64,000 bases of DNA from Halolactibacillus alkaliphilus (GCF_900115465.1 NZ_FOWN01000005.1:21394-85393); one strand, 5' to 3'. Numbered from the stretch's first letter, positions 28,713 through 36,557 are shown. Notes: generated from the sequence alone by a model not told the origin. Numbers and translations: made by a program.

Positions 28713-29489
28713 ATGGGAATAATATATCTTGTTTTAGTTAGTGTCATAGGTCTTGTCATTGGTTCATTTTTAAATGTCGTGATTTATCGTTTGCCTAGGG
28801 GGGAGTCCGTTGCTTACCCGCCCTCACATTGTCAGCACTGTCATAAACAACTTACACCGTTAGAATTGATACCATTGTTTAGTTATCTATTTTTAAAAGG
28901 CCGATGTAAAGGTTGCGGGGTGAAAATCTCTCCCCGCTATCCTTTTATTGAAACATTGAATGCTTTATTCTATGTCATCGTCTTTTACATAAATGGTATG
29001 GGCTTAGATTTAGACACATTATTTGCGTTTGGGCTCGTCAGTTTGCTTATTGTTGTCACGTTTATTGACTTAGATCATTTACTTATACCGGATAATATAA
29101 CAGCAAGCATATTCGTATGGGTTGTCAGTCACAGCTTACTTCAATTAGTTCTTAATCCGTCTAATTTATCGGAGTTATTTAGTAATATCTATGGCCTCAT
29201 ACTAGGTGGCGGTTCGTTTTTACTCATCGCGATTGTTACCAAAGGCGCAATGGGTGGAGGCGACATAAAGTTAATGGGGGCTTTGGGTTATTATTTTGGT
29301 TTCACTCATACATTGGGCCTCATCTTTTTTTCATTCGTTATTGGTGGTGTGTTATCAATTGTATTAGTTTTATTTCATCTTAAAAAGCGCAAAGATATGA
29401 TTCCATTTGGTCCGTTTATATCTTTAGCAGCTATTGTGATGATGACATTTGGTGACACTATAATTGACTGGTACATAAATTTATTATGA
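28713..29489 (+). CDS. pilD: Prepilin peptidase PilD
   Basis: A 258-aa polytopic membrane aspartyl protease that cleaves prepilins after Gly and N-methylates the new N-terminus. Seen: GSFLNVVIYRLPRG, the cytoplasmic zinc loop CQHC ... CKGC (about residues 45-74), catalytic Asp in FIDLDHLLIPD (about 118) and the GGGDIK motif (about 186). About seven membrane helices. SD AAGGAG before ATG 28713. The sole processing enzyme for the three prepilins upstream. Confidence 0.96.
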   Translation: MGIIYLVLVSVIGLVIGSFLNVVIYRLPRGESVAYPPSHCQHCHKQLTPLELIPLFSYLFLKGRCKGCGVKISPRYPFIETLNALFYVIVFYINGMGLDLDTLFAFGLVSLLIVVTFIDLDHLLIPDNITASIFVWVVSHSLLQLVLNPSNLSELFSNIYGLILGGGSFLLIAIVTKGAMGGGDIKLMGALGYYFGFTHTLGLIFFSFVIGGVLSIVLVLFHLKKRKDMIPFGPFISLAAIVMMTFGDTIIDWYINLL

Positions 29490-29505
29490 GAGGTGCTGTA
29501 GGAAG

Positions 29506-30528
29506 ATGTTTAAACGGAATAAGAATGTTATTGCTCTAGATATTGGTAGTACGTACACAAAAGTAGTTATTGGCTCATTACACCATTTAAAAGCGGAGGA
29601 TCAATCTCTAAAACCGTTACGTATTAAAAATATGTTTAAATTTGAAACGCCTAAGAAGCATGAACGTACAGAACGTCAAGGAGAAAAAAACTTTTTTGTG
29701 CCACATTTTGATGAGAATAAGCTAATAGTGGAACTTAAAAAGCATCTAAACGACTACGGTGTTAAAACGAAAAATATTGCCTTAGTTCTAGGTGGTGATC
29801 GTTATATTACTCGAGATATTTATATTCCAAAGGTGCAAGAAGAAAAAATCCGAGATATGTTGACATTTGAAATTGAAGAATATTTACCAGTGTCTGTTGA
29901 AGAATATGTGATAGATTACACTATTCAAGCAGAAGTCGAGCGAGAAGGGAGTCCACAATACAAGTTATTAGTAGCAGCGCTAGAAAAAAAAGAGGCAAAG
30001 TATTATTATGATTTTTTAAAACGCTCAGGTTTTACCCCTGTCTTATTAGATGCGCAGTTTAATGCGTTAAGTAAACTCATTCCGTATATCGATAGCGCTA
30101 ATGGAAACAAGATAGAAACGTTAAACATGACCATTGCGTGTGTTGATATAGGTGCAAAATATATTGATGTGAGTCTGTTTGAGAAAGGAAAGCTTGAATT
30201 AAACCGCAGTATTGATAATGTTATGACTAATCAACCTCAGGATATGCCGATTGAACAGCTAGACTTCGATCGTTCTCAGGCCAATGTTCTTAGTAATATC
30301 GAAAGGATTTTTAAGTTCTATACGAGTAGATCCTCTAAGAATAGTATTGATCACGTGCTCTTGTATGGAGGGGGAGCGGGAGATCAAATATTTGTTGAAG
30401 CTCTTAAAAATCAATTAAATCAACCCGTGACTGTAATCGACCAAGCACAACAAATTGAATGCATTAATAGTTATAAAGATGAGTTGTTTCACTATTTAAC
30501 TGCGATTGCTATCTTAATAAGGAGGTAA
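29506..30528 (+). CDS. pilM: Pilus assembly protein PilM (actin-like ATPase)
   Basis: A 340-aa cytoplasmic actin-fold protein. Seen: phosphate-1 loop ALDIGSTYTKVV (about residue 11), EEYLPVSVEEYVIDY, phosphate-2-like VDIGAKYIDVSLF (about 215) and adenosine loop LLYGGGAGD (about 286). It binds the N-terminus of PilN to form the alignment ring connecting motors to the envelope. It precedes pilN by six bases. Confidence 0.9.
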   Translation: MFKRNKNVIALDIGSTYTKVVIGSLHHLKAEDQSLKPLRIKNMFKFETPKKHERTERQGEKNFFVPHFDENKLIVELKKHLNDYGVKTKNIALVLGGDRYITRDIYIPKVQEEKIRDMLTFEIEEYLPVSVEEYVIDYTIQAEVEREGSPQYKLLVAALEKKEAKYYYDFLKRSGFTPVLLDAQFNALSKLIPYIDSANGNKIETLNMTIACVDIGAKYIDVSLFEKGKLELNRSIDNVMTNQPQDMPIEQLDFDRSQANVLSNIERIFKFYTSRSSKNSIDHVLLYGGGAGDQIFVEALKNQLNQPVTVIDQAQQIECINSYKDELFHYLTAIAILIRR

Positions 30529-30534
30529 GTTAAC

Positions 30535-31101
30535 TTGAGAGATTTTAATTTTTTCCAACCGTTTATTCCCTCTAAAATTAAAAAAAGTAGTACTGGCGAA
30601 TGGGTTGGCTTAGGTGTGTTTATACTAGCGGCTATCGTCATTGCAATCCCGTGGATATTATCAAATGAATTGAGGCCTCTTACTAGGGAAGTTCAAGAGC
30701 TCGAAACAGATGTTAACGACCCGAAACTTCAAGAAGATATTGAGCGAGTAATTTACCTTCAAGCAGAAACAGAAGAATTAAGAACATCTGTTGACCAACT
30801 CACACATGCCATTAAGACGTTAAATGAAAGTGAGGTCGTTACGCAACAATTATTAGTTGATTTAGCTCAAGCTAAAGTAGATGAAGTGATTTTTGAAGAA
30901 GTCACCGTCAATGGTCAATCGGTTTCTATTAAAGGGATGGCTATTTCTAGAGAGTATATTGCAAATCTAGAATATAATTTGAGACAATTCAATCGATATG
31001 AGAATATATTTGTTCCATCTATTACATACAGTGACGGTTATTATGGATTTTCTGTAGAATTTAACATTCAGGGTGGTGAAGATGTTGAAGAACTTGATTA
31101 A
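30535..31101 (+). CDS. pilN: Pilus alignment protein PilN
   Basis: A 188-aa bitopic protein. A short N-terminal cytoplasmic segment with FNFFQPFIPS (the INLLP-like PilM-binding site), one membrane helix (about 23-42), a coiled-coil stretch (about 47-100), then an extracytoplasmic ferredoxin-like domain. Start TTG 30535 with SD AAGGAGGTAAG. Overlaps the start of pilO. Confidence 0.85.
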   Translation: MRDFNFFQPFIPSKIKKSSTGEWVGLGVFILAAIVIAIPWILSNELRPLTREVQELETDVNDPKLQEDIERVIYLQAETEELRTSVDQLTHAIKTLNESEVVTQQLLVDLAQAKVDEVIFEEVTVNGQSVSIKGMAISREYIANLEYNLRQFNRYENIFVPSITYSDGYYGFSVEFNIQGGEDVEELD

Positions 31102-32086
31102 CAGATTGCGAGCTAGATTCAATTTAAGAGAGTTGATCCTTATTAGCGCTCTATTCTTCATAGGATTTACCTACCTTTATCTAGAGTTTATAATTTCACC
31201 TTTGCTGTCACAAATCGAAGAGAAGCAGATAGAGTCCGACTTTTTAACCGAAGAACTAATTCAAAAGCGCTCAATGGCTAATCGGTTGCCCAAATTAGAA
31301 GAAGAATATAAACTTCTCGAGGCTGAAATAATAGAGAAACGTCTGTTGTTTTATCCCACAAATGACCAAGAGTTTTTTATTAATACAATGGAAGACATGG
31401 TTTTGGGTGAGTCAGGCGTTTCCGTTCCATCTATTGTTTTCTCTGAGCCACGTATTGCGGAGAATTTAGCCGATGGGCTATATGAGTCCTCCGCCACATT
31501 TAACTATATTGCTGATTATAAATCTATTAAAGATTTTGTTATATTGTTGGAGAACGAAAAAGAAAAGGTGACTATTTCTAGCTTTGTTATGCAAGAAGAT
31601 CGGATAAATAATCAATATTCTGGAAGTATTACCGTTCAATTTTATAGTGTGCCACGCCCATTTCAATACGCGTGGTCTAATGATATGTTGAATAGCGATG
31701 ATTCGAGAGTATTAAATAAAGAAATTTTCCATAGAGATTTAGTTTTATGGAAAAATGTAGATCGACAAGAAAGCCAATCATCAGTACCATCATTAAACGC
31801 ACCAAATAATAACCACAGCAATTCAGTCAGCAATAATTCAAATGACAGTCATAACGACCAAACATCAACAGGTTCAAATACAACGGAGCCAGATATTGAT
31901 TATTTCGACGAAGTCTCTCACACGGTTAAAGAAGGAGACACGTTTGAAAAGCTATCCATCGAATACTACGGAAAGTCGTATTACGATATCTTTTTAAGAG
32001 AAATGAATAATTATGATTTAGATGAGGAGCTAAACGTTGGTGAAGAAATCATTATACCAGGTGTTATGTATTTGAAAGATAAGTGA
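31082..32086 (+). CDS. pilO: PilO-like protein with a C-terminal LysM domain
   Basis: A 334-aa bitopic protein. One membrane helix (about 17-36), a coiled coil (about 42-85) and a PilO-like ferredoxin domain (to about 210), then a low-complexity Asn/Ser linker (about 235-270) and a LysM domain (HTVKEGDTFEKLSIEYYGK ... GEEIIIPG, in pieces; about 279-327). LysM binds peptidoglycan, so this could tie the pilus platform to the thick wall, the job PilP/PilQ do in Gram-negatives. Start ATG 31082 follows GGGTGGTGA; upstream GTGs or TTG 31085 are possible. Last gene of the operon. Confidence 0.8.
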   Translation: MLKNLINRLRARFNLRELILISALFFIGFTYLYLEFIISPLLSQIEEKQIESDFLTEELIQKRSMANRLPKLEEEYKLLEAEIIEKRLLFYPTNDQEFFINTMEDMVLGESGVSVPSIVFSEPRIAENLADGLYESSATFNYIADYKSIKDFVILLENEKEKVTISSFVMQEDRINNQYSGSITVQFYSVPRPFQYAWSNDMLNSDDSRVLNKEIFHRDLVLWKNVDRQESQSSVPSLNAPNNNHSNSVSNNSNDSHNDQTSTGSNTTEPDIDYFDEVSHTVKEGDTFEKLSIEYYGKSYYDIFLREMNNYDLDEELNVGEEIIIPGVMYLKDK

Positions 32087-32089
32087 GTG

Positions 32090-32248
32090 CGTTGTCGTGG
32101 GCGTAATAACGACGTTAAGAATCTTGCTTTATGTGAATGGGCAGGTCCTGTCCATCACGATGGAGATGTTAACGTAAGTAAAAGCATTGAAGTCGGAGCG
32201 ATAAGGCTTCTGACCGAAGAACCGTCCGAGAGTAGCCTAATGAATTAA
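32090..32248 (+). pseudogene. Relic of the C-terminus of a TnpB protein
   Basis: The frame from 32090 reads CRGRNNDVKNLALCEWAGP, then VHHDGDVNVSKSIEVGAIRLL and EEP, ending at a stop at 32246. This matches the TnpB C-terminal zinc-finger and RuvC III region (pattern VKNLxxxEWxCPxCGxxHDRDxNAxxNI) with its cysteines and the catalytic DRD altered. No 5' part remains. The following GAATCCCTTACTTATGAATC resembles a degraded element right end. Confidence 0.7.
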
Positions 32249-32331
32249 GGTTGGCTAGAATCCCTTACTTATGAATCTACTATGACTTTAGCCTAGTGGT
32301 AATTTTAATTGTTAAGTTTATAAATGATAAT

Positions 32332-32390
32332 AGTGAGGTCTTTTCTGCACGTGATGTTTCAAACACGTGTAGAAAAGACCTCACTTTATT
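32332..32390 (+). terminator. Strong terminator after the pilus operon
   Basis: A 22-bp nearly perfect stem (AGTGAGGTCTTTTCT-GCACGTG with its complement, 32332-32385) and a T-rich tail TTATTTTTA. Separates the pilus operon from the IS607-like element. Confidence 0.85.
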
Positions 32391-32610
32391 TTTAGTATCT
32401 AAATACATAGCTAAAAGCTAAAAACTCAGAACTTTTCATTTAATCCCCTTCAAAGGTGATCTCAATTTAGGTTGACTTGAAACAACTGAAACTTGATTCA
32501 TCATGAGAAAAGAATAAAATAAAGTCATCCTATGTAGAAAGGAGTAATCAACTGCAATTGAATTCATATACAAAAGGTGTCAATCGCGATAAAAGGCATA
32601 CGCGGATAAA

Positions 32611-33165
32611 ATTTATAAACCAAGTGAATTCTCAGAAATATTGGGTGTAACCGTTAAAACTCTTCAACGTTGGGAAAAGGAAGGGAAATTGATTGCCTAT
32701 CGAAACCCCAAAGGAAGGAGATTTTATACACAAAAGCAGTATGATGTGTATATGGGGGAAACGAAAAAAGAGCGTGGCAAAACCGTTCTTTATGCTCGGG
32801 TTTCGAACAGAAACCAAAAAGATGACCTGAAAAAGCAAGTTGATTTTTTAAGGCAATTTGTGAACGCCAACGGCGTGATTGTTGATGAAGTTATTGAGGA
32901 TGTAGGAAGCGGACTAAATTACAAGCGAAAAAAATGGCATCAAGTTCTTGATGATGTTATGGACGGCAAAGTGAGCACGATTTATGTGACACACAAAGAC
33001 CGATTCATCCGATTTGGTACAGAAATTGTTGTCGTGAATAATGAATCGTTTTCTCCGCAAGAAGAGATGATACAGGATTTAATCGCAATTATTCATGTTT
33101 TTTCGTGTCGGATTTATGGCTTGCGAAAATACAAAAAGAACATCAAGGAGGACGATGAACTGTGA
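32611..33165 (+). pseudogene. tnpA: IS607-type serine recombinase TnpA, probably inactive
   Basis: MerR-like HTH (KIYKPSEFSEILGVTVKTLQ in part) followed by a serine recombinase domain with YARVSNRNQKDDL, where the Ser of ARVS is the catalytic nucleophile, and GSGLNYKRK, THKDRFIRFG and SPQEEM. Two lesions: the natural start position reads ATT (32611) where ATG is expected, with a stop a few codons upstream and only TTG 32641 inside the HTH; and about 12-14 residues usually present between RFG and EIVVVNN are missing in frame, removing part of the catalytic domain. Confidence 0.75.
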
Positions 33166-34358
33166 AGAAAAAAGCATTTAAGACAGAGATTCGTCCTTCG
33201 GACGAACAAAAAATCAAAATCCACCAAGTTATCGGAGTTTCTCGCTTTTTGTATAATCGTTATATTGCCTACAACCAAGAACACTATGAACGTTATTTGG
33301 AAGGAAAAGAAACCTTCGGTTTCGTAAGTGGGATGGACTTTGATAAATATGTGAATAATGAGCTTTCGAAACAAGAAGGCTTTGAATGGATTAAAGGCGT
33401 CTCTTCGAAGGCGAGAAAGCAAGCCATCATGAATGGAGAAGGTGCTTTTAAGCAGTTATTCAAGGGAAAAGCGAAATTTCCGAAGTTCAAAAAAAAGCGA
33501 AAACAAGATGTCAAAGCGTATTTCCCCAAAAACAACAAAGGGGATTGGACAATTGAACGGCACCGCATTAAAATTCCGACCATTGGTTGGGTTCGGTTGA
33601 AAGAATTTGGCTACATCCCCGAAGGCGAGAAAGCTTCGAGTGGCACAATTAGCCAAAAGGCTGGTCGCTATTACGTTTCAGTCCTTATCGAAGTTGATGA
33701 AAACAAAAAGAAAAAGAGAAAGCCAAAAGAAGGTATCGGCATTGATTTGGGTCTGAAAACCTTTGCGGTTTTCAGCAATGGACAGACGTACAAAAATATT
33801 AACAAAACAAAAGAAGTAAGACGATTGGAAAAGAAATTAAAGAGGGAACAGCGTTCCCTTTCGAGAAAACAGGAAGTGTACAAACATTTAAAAACGAAAG
33901 GTGGTGAACCTGCTACTAACGAGTACAAAAGAAAAAACGTGCAAAAGAATGTGCTTCGTGTGCAAAAGCTTTATCAACGCTTAGCGAACATCCGAAAAGA
34001 GTACGTTCGTTCTGTCGTAGACCGTTGTGTGAAAACCAAGCCAACGTATATTACGATTGAAGATTTAAACGTGCGCGGGATGATGAAAAACAGGCATTTA
34101 TCGAAAGCGATTGCCGGGCAAAACTTCTATGCTTTTTCTTCTTGGCTCAAAGCCAAGTGTGTTGAAAACGACATAGAGTTAAGGAGGGTTGACCGATTTT
34201 ATCCGTCGAGTAAATTGTGTTCGAGTTGTGGCGCAAAGAAAAAAGACCTTAAACTCAAAGACCGTGTTTACACGTGTGAATGTGGGAACACAATGGACAG
34301 AGACAAAAATGCCGCGTTGAATTTGCTTAAAGCAAAAGAATATGCAATCTTAACCTAA
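33162..34358 (+). CDS. tnpB: TnpB RNA-guided nuclease of the IS607-like element
   Basis: A 398-aa TnpB, ancestor type of Cas12. N-terminal helix-turn-helix region (PSDEQKIKIHQVIGVSRFLYN), RuvC I Asp in GIDLGLKTFAVF (about residue 198), RuvC II Glu in ITIEDLNVRGM (about 302), zinc finger CSSCGA ... CECG (about 352-371) and RuvC III Asp in DRDKNAALNLL (about 375). All catalytic residues and cysteines present, with no frameshift. Start GTG 33162, SD AAGGAGG. It would cut donor sites with the omega RNA from its own 3' end. Confidence 0.93.
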   Translation: MKKKAFKTEIRPSDEQKIKIHQVIGVSRFLYNRYIAYNQEHYERYLEGKETFGFVSGMDFDKYVNNELSKQEGFEWIKGVSSKARKQAIMNGEGAFKQLFKGKAKFPKFKKKRKQDVKAYFPKNNKGDWTIERHRIKIPTIGWVRLKEFGYIPEGEKASSGTISQKAGRYYVSVLIEVDENKKKKRKPKEGIGIDLGLKTFAVFSNGQTYKNINKTKEVRRLEKKLKREQRSLSRKQEVYKHLKTKGGEPATNEYKRKNVQKNVLRVQKLYQRLANIRKEYVRSVVDRCVKTKPTYITIEDLNVRGMMKNRHLSKAIAGQNFYAFSSWLKAKCVENDIELRRVDRFYPSSKLCSSCGAKKKDLKLKDRVYTCECGNTMDRDKNAALNLLKAKEYAILT

Positions 34359-34498
34359 AACTAAGATGCATATGTTTAGGGCGGGCTACGTCCGAATTTA
34401 CGCCTGTGGAGTGCCATACAAACGTTAGCGTCAATTTGGCGCATGGTAGCCATTCTTCGTAAGAAGAAGGCGAAAGCGGGCACGAAGAAACAGGAACA
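34359..34498 (+). ncRNA. Omega-RNA-like region at the 3' end of tnpB
   Basis: The sequence after tnpB holds GCCTGTGGAGTGCC, a run of short hairpins (GGCGCATGGTAGCC; TTCTTCGTAAGAAG) and the conserved tail CACGAAGAAACAGGAACA at 34481-34498, the pattern at the 3' end of IS605/IS607 tnpB genes where the guide RNA scaffold lies. The guide would be the flanking sequence that follows (about 34499 on). Boundaries approximate. Confidence 0.65.
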
Positions 34499-34519
34499 TT
34501 CTAAGGCAGTTGTACACTT

Positions 34520-34548
34520 TTGTACACAGTTTTAGTAGCAGATACACT
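34520..34548 (+). promoter_or_regulatory. Possible radC promoter at the element junction
   Basis: TTGTAC (34520-34525), a 17-bp spacer and TACACT (34543-34548). A second TTGTAC at 34510 forms a direct repeat. If used, the transcript would start after ATG 34551 and translation would begin at ATG 34575. Confidence 0.45.
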
Positions 34549-34550
34549 AT

Positions 34551-35102
34551 ATGTTGAAGGAACTTCATGTCAGAATGAAAGATATACCAAAACAAGATAG
34601 GCCAAGAGAAAGACTCATAAATAAAGGTGCAAGTCATCTATCAGACCAAGAGCTCTTAGCTATTGTGATTGGGTCAGGGACACGAGAAGAAAGTGTCCAT
34701 GACTTGGCCATTCGTTTGTATCAACATTTTGACGGGATAGAGTTATTAAGAGAAGCAACACTAGAAGAGCTTGTTCAATTAAAAGGTATCGGTGAGGTTA
34801 AAGCTGTCAGTATTTTAGCGGCTATTGAATTAGGTAACCGTATGGGACGATTTAAAAAGACCGATCGGTACGTCATTCGTTGTCCTGAGGACGGGGCGAA
34901 CTATGTTATGGAAGATATGCGCCTCTTAAAACAAGAACATTTCATCTGTCTATTCCTTGATACAAAGAACCAGGTCATTCACCAACAAACCATCTTTATT
35001 GGGAGCCTGAACGCCTCTATCTCACATCCACGCGAGATATTTCGCGAGGCTATTAAGCGCTCTTGTGCCTCTATTGTTTGTCTGCATAATCATCCATCTG
35101 GC
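34551..35102 (+). CDS. radC: RadC, exon 1 (gene split by a group II intron)
   Basis: Encodes residues 1-184 of a RadC/YeeS-family protein: KDIPKQDRPRERLINKG and LSDQELLAIVIGSGT, a helix-hairpin-helix (VQLKGIGEVKAVSILAAIELG) and the JAB1/MPN-like domain up to HNHPSG. Exon 1 ends at GGC 35100-35102, exactly before the Asp of the metal-binding HxHPSGD motif; unspliced mRNA adds only VRLYS and a stop. Start taken at ATG 34551; ATG 34575 is possible and fits the promoter better. Spliced RadC would be 230 aa, the normal length. Molecular role of RadC is unsettled. Confidence 0.9.
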
Positions 35103-35294
35103 GTGCGCCTATACAGTTAATCAATCAAGTGGCATTGCCCTAAACTGCTTATAACGTTTAGTAGCCATGCATCTTACCAGTCGTTAAAAATAATTGCTGG
35201 GACCATCGCATGATGTTGTGGTTAAGTCATATACGGTAAAAGCTATACTGCCTGAACTCTAGACTTACGGATCTTTGGATGTGTTATGGAAAAA

Positions 35295-35325
35295 GATGCG
35301 CCGTATGCGTCAGATGCGCCGTATG
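35295..35325 (+). repeat. Tandem duplication around EBS1
   Basis: GATGCGCCGTATG occurs at 35295-35307 and 35313-35325 (18-bp period) in intron domain I. Only the second copy is preceded by GTCA and so provides the full EBS1 match to exon 1. Confidence 0.85.
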
Positions 35326-35534
35326 ATAAGCCTGTTTCCCCGAGTTTTCCCATGAAGGAAAGCAATAGTCAAAAGGAGTACCTAAGTATGACGCATCTTG
35401 GTTGATTAATAAGGTAGGGACTACCTAAGTAACGGAAGTTATAAGGTACCGGAGTCTTCATAGTATTCAACGTTTGCAGGTAATCTGTTTAGCATGGAAA
35501 AGGAAGACAGGTATGAGAGAGGAGGGGATGGAAC

Positions 35535-36287
35535 GTGTGTCAATGTCATAGTGATCAACTTTTTATTGTCACAGTTGATCGGTGCACCTTAGAGGTTGGT
35601 GAGCGTTGTAGTCAAGGCATGATAAACATAATAAGAGTTATTGAACAATACCAAGGCTCGTATGTATATAGAAGTCGCTCATCAACTAATTTTATTATCT
35701 TTTCTTTAAATCAACCGATAAATCAGTTCTTATGTGCATGTCGTCTATTTATGCCAACGATAAAAATCAGTCGATTTAACTCTATTCAATATGAAGGTTA
35801 CCTCGTTCATTTGGACAAATCGAACAAAAGACTTTATTTAGCCCTGACAAAAGATCAATTGGGGCATGTCATCAAGAATTTTGATTATGGTGCCTATAGT
35901 GATAAGTGTCCTAAGAGTCGAGGATATTTGGTTTATCATGATGAAAAAACAATTTGTTCGATCTATCAAAACGAGTTAGCTTCTATTCACCAGTATTATT
36001 GTTTATTACGCGATAAAAAAGTTTTACGTTCATTGGATTATTTTGCGTATGAAAGTCTTTATCGTACGATCGCGCATAAGTACCGATTGTCTAAAAAACA
36101 AGCCTATCATCGTCTGAAACAAAAGCACTATTTACCGACCGCTTCCAAAGATTTCTCCTCTAGTTTTCTCTCTCATACTGGCGAGCCGTATACTTTGAAA
36201 GGAGTACGTACGGTTCTGAGGGAGGTAGATTTGCTTCTTACTACCGACCCTACGATCCATCACCATCTCAAGAAGATATTAACGTGA
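35535..36287 (+). CDS. Intron-encoded maturase lacking a reverse transcriptase core
   Basis: A 250-codon frame in the intron, GTG start with SD AGGAGGGG. Residues about 100-135 ([21 protein letters not shown]) resemble the end of a group II RT palm/thumb, and about 135-205 ([19 protein letters not shown], then [20 protein letters not shown]) match maturase domain X (pattern YNxELRGIxNYY...YSLxKTLAxKYK). RT motifs 0-4 are absent and the YADD site may survive as SSTN before FIIFS (about 57-65). No endonuclease domain. Unusually, the frame has no stop before domain V: it runs through domains V and VI and ends in radC exon 2. Confidence 0.7.
   Translation: MCQCHSDQLFIVTVDRCTLEVGERCSQGMINIIRVIEQYQGSYVYRSRSSTNFIIFSLNQPINQFLCACRLFMPTIKISRFNSIQYEGYLVHLDKSNKRLYLALTKDQLGHVIKNFDYGAYSDKCPKSRGYLVYHDEKTICSIYQNELASIHQYYCLLRDKKVLRSLDYFAYESLYRTIAHKYRLSKKQAYHRLKQKHYLPTASKDFSSSFLSHTGEPYTLKGVRTVLREVDLLLTTDPTIHHHLKKILT
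36183..36253 (+). ncRNA. Group II intron domains V and VI
   Basis: Domain V 36183-36216 begins GAGCCGTA and ends TACGGTTC, enclosing a TTTGAAAGG loop region. Domain VI 36218-36253 has the branch-point A at 36247. These carry the ribozyme's catalytic centre and branch site. Confidence 0.95.
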
Positions 36288-36394
36288 CAAAACGATTGGT
36301 TGAGTGTGGAGAATTGATTGGCATCTCATTACTCGATCATATCATCATAGGTGATCATAAATTTGTGTCATTAAAAGAAAAAGGGTACGTCTAA
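36254..36394 (+). CDS. radC: RadC, exon 2
   Basis: Encodes the last 46 residues of RadC, beginning [15 protein letters not shown] and continuing through [10 protein letters not shown] to [10 protein letters not shown] and a TAA stop. The first residue is the missing metal-ligand Asp of HxHPSGD. There is no start codon or SD of its own, so it is expressed only through splicing. Sequence is fully conserved in character with no frameshift, implying selection on spliced RadC. Confidence 0.93.
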   Translation, partial: DPSPSQEDINVTKRLVECGELIGISLLDHIIIGDHKFVSLKEKGYV

Positions 36395-36450
36395 CCCCTA
36401 TCTATTTTTTTCAAATTCTCGTATAATTAAATAAGCAAGGTTAATTTTAA

Positions 36451-36487
36451 GCACCTAACACGAGGTGAGTAACTTGTGTTAGGTGTT
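36451..36487 (+). terminator. Hairpin between radC and mreB
   Basis: Perfect 11-bp stem GCACCTAACAC / GTGTTAGGTGT with a 14-nt loop; the tail is only weakly T-rich. Confidence 0.55.
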
Positions 36488-36557
36488 TACTGTTACTCAA
36501 ATGAATGATACACCATCAAAAAATATAGAGACGTGTAAATAAGGAAGGAAGATTAAA

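Larger units (their letters stand above)
32500..34500 (+). mobile_element. IS607-like element (tnpA damaged, tnpB intact)
   Basis: A two-gene unit of MerR-HTH serine recombinase and TnpB with overlapping stop/start (GTGA), the standard IS607 layout, followed by an omega-RNA-like 3' region. No terminal repeats are expected for IS607, and the exact ends could not be fixed from this copy; the outer limits given are approximate. Confidence 0.8.
35103..36253 (+). mobile_element. Group II intron inserted in radC
   Basis: A 1151-bp intron. 5' end GTGCGCC (consensus GUGYG). Domain V at 36183-36216 is a textbook 34-nt hairpin with AGC triad (36184-36186) and GAAA loop. Domain VI (36218-36253) pairs GGG-GGTAG with CTACC-CCC, leaving a bulged A at 36247, seven from the 3' end, which is AC (consensus AY). 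EBS1-like GTCAGATG (35309-35316) pairs over 8 bp, one G-U included, with the last 8 nt of exon 1 (35095-35102). Removal joins HNHPSG to DPSPSQEDI in frame. Domains I-III occupy only about 430 nt, compact for the class. Confidence 0.93.

Noticed and set aside
33114-33928. Several minus-strand frames inside tnpB
   Set aside because: They mirror a strongly coding, intact tnpB frame.
35103-36253. Simple IS insertion in radC
   Set aside because: No terminal inverted repeats or target duplication, while all group II intron signatures and exact frame restoration are present.
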